A DNA stretch of 5,042 nt from an uncultured Actinomycetes bacterium (GTDB lineage: Bacteria > Actinomycetota > Actinomycetes > Nanopelagicales > Nanopelagicaceae), in assembly GCA_903898855.1 (NCBI GenBank), contig CAIUHB010000133.1:1-5042 (forward strand). The letters are read 5' to 3'. A program made the position numbers and the translations under genes. Below are positions 1 through 4,794 of the stretch, in pieces. The notes beneath the pieces are model-generated. The model saw only the letters and a list, made by a program, of their open reading frames with translations, was not told where the DNA came from and made no database searches. Within the stretch, counting starts at the first letter, position 1; every line of letters starts with the position of its first letter.

Positions 1-244
1 TGAAGCAACGTCATCGGTGGATACACGTACCGAGGTCTTGGTTCAGCAAGCGATGGTGAAATTACGCGCCGGTCGTACCGCGTTCGTGATTGCGCACCGG
101 TTGTCCACAATTCGTGACGCCGATGTCATTCTGGTGATGGATAAGGGTTCATTGGTCGAACAAGGTTCGCACGATGAATTGATGGCATCAAAGGGCTTCT
201 ATTACAACCTTTACGCCAGCCAGTTCGCCAGCGCCATCGATTAA
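1..244 (+). CDS. ABC transporter ATP-binding/permease protein, 3' end (partial)
   Basis: This is the last 80 codons of an ABC transporter nucleotide-binding domain; the gene begins upstream of the window. Reading from base 2, the protein opens with [11 protein letters not shown], which is the end of Walker B (the catalytic Glu) followed by the D-loop. The H-loop follows ([13 protein letters not shown], with the switch His), then the usual C-terminal strand and tail ([18 protein letters not shown], then YYNLYASQF). The 'HRLSTI' form and the Y..LY..QF ending are typical of exporters with membrane and ATPase domains fused in one chain (MsbA/multidrug type), which sit in the cytoplasmic membrane and pump lipids, peptides or drugs outward. 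The substrate cannot be told because the membrane part is missing. Its TAA overlaps the stop codon of the convergent phosphatase gene. The family call is secure; the exporter subtype is inferred. Confidence 0.93.
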   Translation, partial: EATSSVDTRTEVLVQQAMVKLRAGRTAFVIAHRLSTIRDADVILVMDKGSLVEQGSHDELMASKGFYYNLYASQFASAID

Positions 245-726
245 ACCAAGCGGGCGATAAGGCCATCCACGGCGCGCTCGATCATCGCCAGTACATCCTC
301 GAAGGCGTCGATCTCGTGGCCCCATGGGTCCGGCACAACTAACTTCTCGGATTCCGGTGCATACGGATCAATATGCTTCAGCGCAGGATCGAATTGGCGC
401 AGCAGAAATACCTTGGACTTGAATGTCTCATCATCGGTCGCGCCCTTAATGATGGCGCGGTTTGTTAGGTCCATGCAGAGAATCAAGTCTTGCGAATCAA
501 AGGACGACCGTCGGAATTGTCGAGCGGTATGCGTGTAGTCATATCCCGCTTCGCTCCATACCCGCTCCGATAAATTATGCGCGGGTTCGCCTTCGTGATA
601 ATTCGCGGTGCCCGAGCTGCTGACGATGATGCGCGGATGCGTTAGCGAAGCAGCGCGATCATGCAGGACTGCCGCGGCCAGAGGGGAGCGGCAGATATTG
701 CCGAGACAGACCATCTCGATATGCAA
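241..726 (-). CDS. Low-molecular-weight protein tyrosine phosphatase
   Basis: A cytoplasmic phosphatase that removes phosphate from tyrosine residues through a cysteinyl-phosphate intermediate. The P-loop CX5R(S) motif is at the N-terminus (VCLGNICRS: nucleophile Cys7, Arg13). It is followed by [15 protein letters not shown], the family region containing S-[SA]-G-T, by DLILCMD, and by the general-acid loop VPDPWG (Asp133). The length of 161 aa matches the family. I chose the TTG at 726 because it puts Cys7 straight after the first beta-strand, and an AAAGG lies 10 bases upstream as a weak ribosome-binding site. An in-frame GTG at 804 would add 26 residues with no family counterpart, and an ATG at 714 would cut the first strand. 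It ends convergently against the ABC transporter gene, the two stops sharing TTAA. Bacterial relatives often act on tyrosine kinases of polysaccharide export or on arginine phosphate; nothing here identifies the substrate. Confidence 0.93.
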   Translation of the reverse strand: MHIEMVCLGNICRSPLAAAVLHDRAASLTHPRIIVSSSGTANYHEGEPAHNLSERVWSEAGYDYTHTARQFRRSSFDSQDLILCMDLTNRAIIKGATDDETFKSKVFLLRQFDPALKHIDPYAPESEKLVVPDPWGHEIDAFEDVLAMIERAVDGLIARLV

Positions 727-827
727 TTCGCTCTTGCCTTTGAGAGTGGATAGATACGCGTCATTCACATACGAATGATACTGACGTATAAAAGCAATAA
801 TCACTGCGGGTAATCGAGGTTTAGGGC

Positions 828-833
828 TAGCAT
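828..833 (+). promoter_or_regulatory. Possible -10 hexamer for leaderless transcription of the small ORF
   Basis: TAGCAT fits the actinobacterial TAnnnT -10 pattern and ends six bases before the ATG at 840. Transcription would therefore start on or next to the start codon. No good -35 hexamer is visible, and no Shine-Dalgarno lies at a workable distance from the ATG, which is what a leaderless gene would look like. A single hexamer is weak evidence. Confidence 0.3.
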
Positions 834-839
834 CATCAA

Positions 840-1001
840 ATGATGAGCATACGAAGAAAGTGGCGATACCGAATTAAGCCCTATATGCGCACTCGAAACC
901 CTTTTCGCAAGAAGCGTCTTCCGTGGTCCACAATGCCGAATTACGCCGATCTCTATCAGGGCATGACTCACGAGCAGATTCGCCGTGATGCATGGAAGTA
1001 A
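840..1001 (+). CDS. Small basic protein of unknown family, candidate antitoxin partner of the PIN toxin
   Basis: A 53-codon ORF (ATG ATG AGC ... AAG TAA) that I do not recognise. Its last 10 bases overlap the start of the PIN-domain gene (ATGGAAGTAA carries the toxin ATG and this gene's TAA), which suggests translational coupling. The N-terminal half is strongly basic (12 Arg/Lys in the first 26 residues: RRKWRYRIK, then FRKKR). The C-terminal part is mixed and could form a short helix (THEQIRRDAWK). Ordinary VapB antitoxins have a ribbon-helix-helix or AbrB-like DNA-binding N-terminus and an acidic or mixed toxin-binding tail; neither DNA-binding fold is recognisable here. Position argues for an antitoxin or cofactor of the PIN protein, and an Arg/Trp-bearing tail could enter the PIN active site. 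It could also be an unrelated small basic protein. A stop codon 12 bases upstream (828-830) limits the start; in-frame ATGs at 843, 885 and 933 are alternatives. Confidence 0.55.
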   Translation: MMSIRRKWRYRIKPYMRTRNPFRKKRLPWSTMPNYADLYQGMTHEQIRRDAWK

Positions 1002-1378
1002 ACCTCGATAGCTCTGTTCTCATAGCGCTGGCCAATGAAGACGACGTGCATCACAAATCCTGCTCCAAAATCTTTAACTCTTGGCCACATATTTACCAAG
1101 CGTCCGTGATGGCCTATCTAGAGGCCCTTTACAGCGGATTTAAGGTCAATTATGAGCGGGCACTAGCCGCGTCCCTCGATCTAATTTCTCGTTTGGATCA
1201 AATTTTTGATGTTGATCTGGAAGTAGCGACGGTGGCCTTACGCCTTGTAAGTGAAACCGGCATGGAACTACCCGACTCTGTAATCTGCGCAACGGCTGAA
1301 ATCTATGGAGAACAACTTTGGACGTGCGACAAAGGAATCGTCGCGAAGTTCCCACAGGCCAAATACATCGGTGCCTAG
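992..1378 (+). CDS. PIN-domain ribonuclease, VapC-like toxin
   Basis: A 128-aa single-domain PIN protein, expected to be a Mg2+-dependent RNase that cuts a specific tRNA, rRNA or mRNA site when free of its antitoxin. The four PIN acidic residues are at the expected places: Asp6 in the first strand (NLDSSVLIALAN), Glu44 in the helix (MAYLEAL), Asp95 (LPDSVICATA) and Asp113 (TCDKGI). All are intact, so it is predicted active. The length is usual for VapC. A TGA in the same frame just before the ATG (986-988) fixes the start, and there is no strong ribosome-binding site, which fits translation coupled to the overlapping upstream ORF. The protein ends 24 bases before the YggU gene. The PIN assignment is firm. 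That it is a toxin rather than a housekeeping PIN nuclease is inferred from size and the overlapping small upstream ORF. Confidence 0.9.
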   Translation: MEVNLDSSVLIALANEDDVHHKSCSKIFNSWPHIYQASVMAYLEALYSGFKVNYERALAASLDLISRLDQIFDVDLEVATVALRLVSETGMELPDSVICATAEIYGEQLWTCDKGIVAKFPQAKYIGA

Positions 1379-1390
1379 CGTCACACCCAG

Positions 1391-1396
1391 TACTGT
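1391..1396 (+). promoter_or_regulatory. Possible -10 hexamer for leaderless transcription of the YggU gene
   Basis: TACTGT (TAnnnT pattern) ends six bases before the GTG at 1403, the same spacing as the hexamer ahead of the small ORF at 840. There is no Shine-Dalgarno between the PIN gene stop and this GTG. A -35 element is not evident. The gene may instead be read through from the toxin operon, 24 bases upstream. Confidence 0.3.
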
Positions 1397-1402
1397 CTCT
1401 AT

Positions 1403-1699
1403 GTGAGTGATTCGTTCTTGCTCGAGATCCGCGTCCGCCCCAATTCATCGCGGAGCAAAGTTGGCGGCTCCGCAGGTGACCCACCTCGCTTGGTTGTCGC
1501 AGTCCAAGCCCCAGCAGTGGATGGCAAGGCCAATGCAGCGGTCATCAAGGAACTCGCTAACGCATTTAACCTACGAGCACGCGACTTCACGATTGTCTAT
1601 GGTGAACTGGGACGCGATAAGAGATTGCTTGTTAATGATGACAATCAACTAGTGCAGGCTCGATATGAAGAGTTGATAGGCGAACCAAAGCTCCTGTAG
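1403..1699 (+). CDS. YggU/DUF167 (UPF0235) family protein
   Basis: A 98-aa cytoplasmic protein of the conserved YggU family, whose biochemical role is not established. The family signature is clear: an N-terminal strand LEIRVRPNSSRSKVGG, then LVVAVQAPAVDGKANAAVI (the conserved PxVDGKAN core), then a helix and the closing IVYGELGRDKRLLV. The length matches a complete family member. The start is the GTG at 1403, giving MSDSFLLEIRV; the ATG two bases earlier is out of frame and followed at once by TGA. The GTG lies 24 bases after the PIN gene stop with no ribosome-binding site, so it may be leaderless or read through from upstream. The gene is a common housekeeping neighbour in many genomes and is probably part of the host backbone rather than of the defence modules. 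Confidence 0.9.
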   Translation: MSDSFLLEIRVRPNSSRSKVGGSAGDPPRLVVAVQAPAVDGKANAAVIKELANAFNLRARDFTIVYGELGRDKRLLVNDDNQLVQARYEELIGEPKLL

Positions 1700-1737
1700 A
1701 TGTAACGCAAAGTAGTTTTAATAATTTGAAAAATCTC

Positions 1738-1766
1738 TTGTTATGCCGACGCATCTGACTTAATCT
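1738..1766 (+). promoter_or_regulatory. Weak sigma70-type promoter candidate
   Basis: TTGTTA (1738-1743), a 17-base spacer and TAATCT (1761-1766). The -35 matches four of six consensus positions and the -10 keeps only the TA...T pattern. If used, transcription would begin near the GAGGAG at 1771, just before the operator-like repeat and the short leader ORF, and would make a leader of over 350 bases for the restriction gene. Confidence 0.25.
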
Positions 1767-1776
1767 TCCAGAGGAG

Positions 1777-1790
1777 CGAATGTGAATTCG
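1777..1790. promoter_or_regulatory. Palindromic operator-like site CGAAT-N4-ATTCG
   Basis: A perfect inverted repeat of five bases around a four-base gap (CGAATGTGAATTCG). It has the spacing of the LexA SOS box known from Gram-positive and actinobacteria (CGAAC-N4-GTTCG) but differs symmetrically at one position in each half. It lies just downstream of the weak promoter candidate, where a repressor could act. A chance palindrome is possible. Confidence 0.25.
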
Positions 1791-1829
1791 TTCCCGCAAC
1801 TCCTACCCGGAAAAGCGAAAGAAAAGTGA
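1782..1829 (+). CDS. Possible 15-codon leader peptide
   Basis: GTG AAT TCG ... AAG TGA would encode a 15-residue peptide (MNSFPQLLPGKAKEK if GTG is read as Met). It is preceded by GAGGAG (1771-1776) five bases before the GTG, one of the better ribosome-binding sites in the window. An overlapping ATG at 1780 is followed directly by TGA. The stop codon sits inside the left arm of the stem at 1826-1853, the kind of arrangement seen where ribosome position controls a downstream structure. No codon run that would sense a particular amino acid is present. Expression is unproven. Confidence 0.25.
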   Translation: MNSFPQLLPGKAKEK

Positions 1830-1853
1830 AGATTCTACTAAGGGGATTTTCAC
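1826..1853 (+). repeat. Inverted repeat / RNA hairpin overlapping the leader ORF stop
   Basis: Arms 1826-1835 (GTGAAGATTC) and 1844-1853 (GGATTTTCAC) can form a 10-pair stem including two G-U pairs around an 8-base loop. The left arm includes the TGA of the short leader ORF. There is no U-run after the stem, so it is not a standard intrinsic terminator. Confidence 0.4.
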
Positions 1854-1859
1854 TAAATA

Positions 1860-1913
1860 TGGTTCAGTCTGATTCTCTGGCAAGCGACAGGAGATAGCTA
1901 ACTTTCTGAACCA
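1860..1913. repeat. Inverted repeat TGGTTCAG / CTGAACCA with an inner stem
   Basis: The outer arms 1860-1867 and 1906-1913 are a perfect 8-base inverted repeat. Between them TCTCTG (1874-1879) and CAGGAGA (1888-1894) can pair with one bulged G around an 8-base loop (1880-1887). Together they make a two-tier stem of 54 bases. It could be an RNA element or a pair of protein-binding half-sites. Confidence 0.4.
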
Positions 1914-1985
1914 GCAATCATGTCCTGGTCTAGCTCGGTGAATCCATTCCCTTGGATGCTAGCCAGAAGCAGTACAGCGATCGTT

Positions 1986-2000
1986 CGAGCTCATAGCTCG
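1986..2000. repeat. Short palindrome CGAGCT-CAT-AGCTCG
   Basis: Perfect six-base arms with a three-base centre. A second, competing pairing exists between CGTTCG (1982-1987) and CGAACG (2011-2016), enclosing most of this palindrome. A GATC (1979-1982) lies immediately to its left. The site may be an operator; a chance palindrome cannot be ruled out. Confidence 0.3.
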
Positions 2001-2026
2001 CACACGTCACCGAACGCTGGAAGTAC

Positions 2027-2069
2027 GGGAATCACGCCTGGCGAAGACGGATCGGTGGGCGTGATTTCC
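2027..2069. repeat. 12-base inverted repeat with a GATC in the loop
   Basis: Arms 2027-2038 (GGGAATCACGCC) and 2058-2069 (GGCGTGATTTCC) match at 11 of 12 positions, the odd one being a G-U pair in RNA. The 19-base loop contains GATC at 2050-2053, the predicted target of the adjacent restriction-modification system. It lies directly upstream of the -10-like TAGAAT, so as DNA it could be an operator for the restriction gene. As RNA it would be a stable hairpin in the leader. Confidence 0.45.
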
Positions 2070-2097
2070 TCCTTCGAAGCACACGATGACATCTCGA

Positions 2098-2103
2098 TAG
2101 AAT
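2098..2103 (+). promoter_or_regulatory. Possible -10 hexamer of the restriction gene
   Basis: TAGAAT matches the -10 consensus at four of six bases. The best upstream partner is TTCGAA (2073-2078) at a long 19-base spacing, so the -35 is poor. The start of transcription would be near 2110, leaving a short leader with the Shine-Dalgarno at 2126-2129. A poor -35 would suit a gene that needs activation or low expression. Confidence 0.3.
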
Positions 2104-2125
2104 GATGCCTTGGCGTCTATTCAAT

Positions 2126-2129
2126 GGAG
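2126..2129 (+). promoter_or_regulatory. Ribosome-binding site deciding the endonuclease start
   Basis: GGAG sits seven bases before the ATG at 2137, ideal spacing. An upstream in-frame TTG at 2110 has no comparable site and would place this Shine-Dalgarno inside the coding sequence, so ATG 2137 is preferred. Confidence 0.65.
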
Positions 2130-2136
2130 TCCCCGT

Positions 2137-3525
2137 ATGAAACCAACTGACGAGGTTTATGACCCTTCAAGCGTGGTTTCGATACTTGAATATGCCCAGG
2201 GGCTAACCGGAAGATGCCTTGCAGACGTCGTGGAGATTCCTACAGGCGAAGTCAACATCCAGAATCGTGGAAATCTAGGATCCCTAGTGGAGCGCTATTT
2301 TTTCGATTTTTTGGCGAACAATTCGGATGGACCAGATTTTCCAAAAGCAGGCGTAGAGCTCAAAGTGACGGGCGTGAAGCGTAATTCACGTGGCGACTTT
2401 CAGATGAAAGAACGTCTTGTTCTCTCAATGATTGATTATTCTCAAATCAGAAATGAGACTTGGGAAAATTCAAAATTCTTACGCAAATGCAAGAATTTAT
2501 TGATTTTATTTTATCTTTACGATTCCAATTTGCCAGCTCAGCGGTTGAAGTTTGTTTTGGAACCTGTCCTATTCCAAATCGACGAGTCTAGTGATTCGCG
2601 CAAAGCTCCCACATCCGATTCTCGAATCATCGCAATTCGCCCCGACGACTTAGCGCAAGTCCGTCGCGACTGGGAATTCATCCGCGAAAAAATTTCAGAG
2701 AATCGAGCACATGAACTTTCAGAGGGTGATACGTTTTACTTAGCTGCCTGCAGAAAAGGATCAGGTGGCCCAAAAGAGGTGCTGCGAGCGCAAGAAGACG
2801 GCGGGGTGCCAGCAAAGTCCAGGGCTTTCTCTTTCAAACAAGGATTTCTAAATAGGCTCCTTGCCAACCAGTTTTCCCAAGCGGCCTCTCTTGGCGTCGG
2901 CGAAATGACAACTTTCGAGTCAGCTACGAAGATGAAGTTTTCACCATATCTGGGTAGAACCGTGGAGGAGATTTCAGCAGAGCTTTCATTTTTCAAGTCG
3001 GGAACTAATCACAAAGCTTTTCATAGGGAGTTAGCCCTCCGCATATTGTCTGGCTCCGCCGAAAAGCCTCGGGAGTTAGTAAGTGCAGGTATCGAATTGA
3101 AAACTGTTCGATTAAATGGCAAGAAGTTTCCGCGTGAGCATATGTCATTCCCTGCCTTCAAGTACGTCGACATTGTCAGCGAAGAATGGGAAGAATCTAA
3201 TTTCTGCCAAAAACTCGAAAGTAAGTTCTTGTTCGTTGTTTTTGACATAAATCATCTCGGCCAAGAAATTCTCTTCAAAGTGGGCTATTGGAACATGCCA
3301 TACATGGATCGCATGGAGGCAAAGCAGGTTTGGGAGAGAACGAAGATTTTGGTGCAAAATGGCCTTGATAAATTTCCAACAGCTCGGGATAACAACGTTT
3401 CGCATGTGCGGCCCCACGCGCGGAACTCTGAGGATACTTACCTAACTCCCACCGGCGAAAGATGGGTCAAACGTTGTTTTTGGCTGAACAAGCAATACGT
3501 AGGCTCGGTTATTGCTGCTCTCTAG
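2137..3525 (+). CDS. Type II restriction endonuclease, Sau3AI/MutH family
   Basis: A 462-aa endonuclease expected to cut unmethylated GATC DNA, close to the length of Sau3AI. The N-terminal MutH-like domain carries the catalytic set: Glu52 (LVERYFFDF), Asp67 (PDFPKAG) and Glu74-x-Lys76 (GVELKV), then ERLVLSMIDY (92-101) and the family signature AHELSEGDTFYLAACRKG (190-207). The E-15-D-7-E-x-K spacing closely resembles MutH. After a linker, a second, related domain (about 230-462) has AGIELKTVRL and MSFPAFKY...EEWEES, the Sau3AI C-terminal pattern; in Sau3AI this half is described as a DNA-binding/effector domain. Here it repeats the same spacing (Glu298, Glu313, Glu320-x-Lys322) with Glu in place of Asp. 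The gene is convergent with, and overlaps by 17 bases, its methyltransferase. Codons are AT-rich (14 G/C in 60 at 2461-2520), unlike lexA, a sign of transfer. The family is firm; GATC specificity is inferred. Confidence 0.9.
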   Translation: MKPTDEVYDPSSVVSILEYAQGLTGRCLADVVEIPTGEVNIQNRGNLGSLVERYFFDFLANNSDGPDFPKAGVELKVTGVKRNSRGDFQMKERLVLSMIDYSQIRNETWENSKFLRKCKNLLILFYLYDSNLPAQRLKFVLEPVLFQIDESSDSRKAPTSDSRIIAIRPDDLAQVRRDWEFIREKISENRAHELSEGDTFYLAACRKGSGGPKEVLRAQEDGGVPAKSRAFSFKQGFLNRLLANQFSQAASLGVGEMTTFESATKMKFSPYLGRTVEEISAELSFFKSGTNHKAFHRELALRILSGSAEKPRELVSAGIELKTVRLNGKKFPREHMSFPAFKYVDIVSEEWEESNFCQKLESKFLFVVFDINHLGQEILFKVGYWNMPYMDRMEAKQVWERTKILVQNGLDKFPTARDNNVSHVRPHARNSEDTYLTPTGERWVKRCFWLNKQYVGSVIAAL

Positions 3526-4774
3526 ATATTTCAGCTGCTAAAACTTTTCCAACCTTTTCAATTAGTCCTATAACCAGCGCATTTCCCATAAAAAAGGCCC
3601 TCCGCACATCTGGCATCTGATTTCCATGTTCGTCGGTCGCCGTCCAGTTATCTGGAAATCCATTTAGTCGTTCTAGCTCAAGTGGCGTTAAACGACGGTA
3701 GCCCTTTTTGGTTTTGATTATGTGTTTGAAGCGAGAGGGCGAGGTCCCTCCTTCGCCGGTAAGAATTGTTCGGCTTGGATTAGTTAACAAATCAGGGAAC
3801 GCCATCTTTCCCTCGGCATAGTTGTAGGTAGTTCCACTGCCTTTATGGGTACGTTCGATGGACTTCGCGCCTTTGAGGTATTCCCACTCTTTAAGTCGCT
3901 TGCCTTCAATCCAGTACTCCTCAGGTATTTGAGAATCTGGCTGTAGTACATCGCCAAGCACGACGGGGTTTTTGGCAAGAATGGCCTGAGTTTTAAACGT
4001 AGTGACCAGTCCATCAGCAAAATATCCCGAGTTCAGGAATGGACTCTTCCCCCCACCTTTATTGAATTTTGTCGTGATCACGTCAGCTGAATCTTCGATG
4101 TCGAACGAGTCTTCGATAATCGGAGTTTTTTCCACGGGAAGTGCCCGGGCCAAAATGCCTGATTTAAGAATGACTTCGCGGGGATTGCGTGATTTGAGGG
4201 CCTTGGTTGATTTACTGGCAACAATAAAGACTCTGATTCGACGCTGTGGAAAGCCGTATTCTGCTGCGTTCACTACGCGCCATTCGATTACGTAGCCCTG
4301 ATCTCCGAGCGTTTTCAACATTACGGCGAAATCTCTTCCACGTTGAGTAGATGGAGACTTCAGAAGACGATCTACATTTTCAAGCAAAATAAAACGTGGC
4401 TTGCGGCTCTCTACCAAGCGAAGGATTTCCCACCATAGGACACCCTTTTTACCCTTGAGTCCTTTGGAGGTATTCAGTGTTTTTGCAACTGAATAATCCT
4501 GACATGGGAATCCTCCAACAAGTAAGTCAACTTTTTGAGGAAGGTCATCAACTTTGGATATGTCCTCGTTGCTGTGACCTTCTTCGCCGAAGCGAGCAAC
4601 GTAGACATCAGAGGCATGCTGAACTTTGGTGGAAGGTTCCCATTGATTAGAAAAAACAGTTTTCCAACCGGCTCGAGCGAGGCCAATGCGAAAGCCGCCG
4701 ACGCCAGCAAATAGCTCGGCGACGGTACCCACTGGGTTTGTAGGTTCGACGTACTTCTTTGATTTATAGGCCAA
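3509..4774 (-). CDS. DNA (cytosine-5-)-methyltransferase, predicted GATC-specific
   Basis: A 421-aa C5 methyltransferase that transfers methyl from S-adenosylmethionine to a cytosine of the restriction site, protecting host DNA. Motifs run in order: I (AELFAGVGGFRIGL, 19-32), IV with catalytic Cys91 (GGFPCQDYSVA), VI (LLENVDRLL, Glu132), VIII (QRRIRVFIVA, 177-186), a target-recognition region of about 190-330 (including SPFLNSGYF and EWEYLKGAK), IX (SRTILTGEGGTSPSR), then RRLTPLELERLNGFP and X (FMGNALV, 396-401). The recognition region resembles M.Sau3AI-type enzymes, which make GATm5C; the Sau3AI-like neighbour supports this. The start is TTG at 4774: a strong GGAGG lies eight bases upstream (4783-4787) and no better start exists. 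It follows lexA in the same direction after 93 bases, with its own promoter candidate, and its end overlaps the endonuclease gene. All motifs are intact, so it is predicted active. Confidence 0.94.
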   Translation of the reverse strand: MAYKSKKYVEPTNPVGTVAELFAGVGGFRIGLARAGWKTVFSNQWEPSTKVQHASDVYVARFGEEGHSNEDISKVDDLPQKVDLLVGGFPCQDYSVAKTLNTSKGLKGKKGVLWWEILRLVESRKPRFILLENVDRLLKSPSTQRGRDFAVMLKTLGDQGYVIEWRVVNAAEYGFPQRRIRVFIVASKSTKALKSRNPREVILKSGILARALPVEKTPIIEDSFDIEDSADVITTKFNKGGGKSPFLNSGYFADGLVTTFKTQAILAKNPVVLGDVLQPDSQIPEEYWIEGKRLKEWEYLKGAKSIERTHKGSGTTYNYAEGKMAFPDLLTNPSRTILTGEGGTSPSRFKHIIKTKKGYRRLTPLELERLNGFPDNWTATDEHGNQMPDVRRAFFMGNALVIGLIEKVGKVLAAEISREQQ

Positions 4775-4782
4775 GTTGTTTT

Positions 4783-4787
4783 CCTCC
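4783..4787 (-). promoter_or_regulatory. Strong Shine-Dalgarno deciding the TTG start of the methyltransferase
   Basis: GGAGG on the minus strand, eight bases before the TTG at 4774. It is the best ribosome-binding site in the window and makes the weak TTG start credible. A strong site with a weak initiation codon may set a moderate level of methyltransferase. Confidence 0.75.
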
Positions 4788-4794
4788 GTTGCGA

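Larger units (their letters stand above)
1700..2136 (+). other. Intergenic region with multiple inverted repeats, upstream of the restriction gene
   Basis: About 440 bases with no convincing protein gene. It contains a weak promoter candidate (1738-1766), a 15-codon leader-like ORF with a good Shine-Dalgarno (1782-1829), an operator-like repeat (1777-1790), four further inverted repeats (1826-1853, 1860-1913, 1986-2000, 2027-2069), two GATC sites (1979 and 2050) and a -10-like TAGAAT (2098-2103). No terminator with a U-run follows the YggU gene. No tRNA or recognisable riboswitch was seen. The density of stems suggests either a structured leader for the endonuclease mRNA or a cluster of protein-binding sites; decayed coding sequence is another possibility. 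Confidence 0.5.

Noticed and set aside
727..804. N-terminal extension of the phosphatase from a GTG at 804
   Set aside because: The extra 26 residues have no counterpart in the family and the GTG lacks a ribosome-binding site; the TTG at 726 gives the expected N-terminus.
1146..1590. Minus-strand ORFs across the PIN and YggU genes
   Set aside because: They are antisense to two genes with intact family motifs and give Arg/Ser-rich products without domain features.
1700..1770. Intrinsic terminator after the YggU gene
   Set aside because: The stretch is AT-rich, with runs of T and A, but I could not find a GC-rich stem followed by a U-run.
1893..2095. Minus-strand reading with protein-like stretches (EEITPTDPSSPGV and IAVLLLASIQGNG)
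   Set aside because: The frame is broken by an in-frame TGA and both pieces are under 35 residues with no family match I know. It could be a gene remnant, but the evidence is too thin to annotate.
1920..2105. 61-codon plus-strand ORF ahead of the restriction gene
   Set aside because: It has no Shine-Dalgarno, a Ser-rich low-complexity product without a recognisable domain, and lies across two inverted repeats; length is within chance expectation.
2110..2136. Upstream TTG start for the restriction endonuclease
   Set aside because: The GGAG at 2126-2129 is correctly spaced for ATG 2137, and the TTG has no comparable site.
1700..2136. tRNA, attachment site or CRISPR-like repeats
   Set aside because: No T-loop/anticodon arrangement, no regularly spaced repeats and no matching direct repeat on the far side of the restriction genes were seen.
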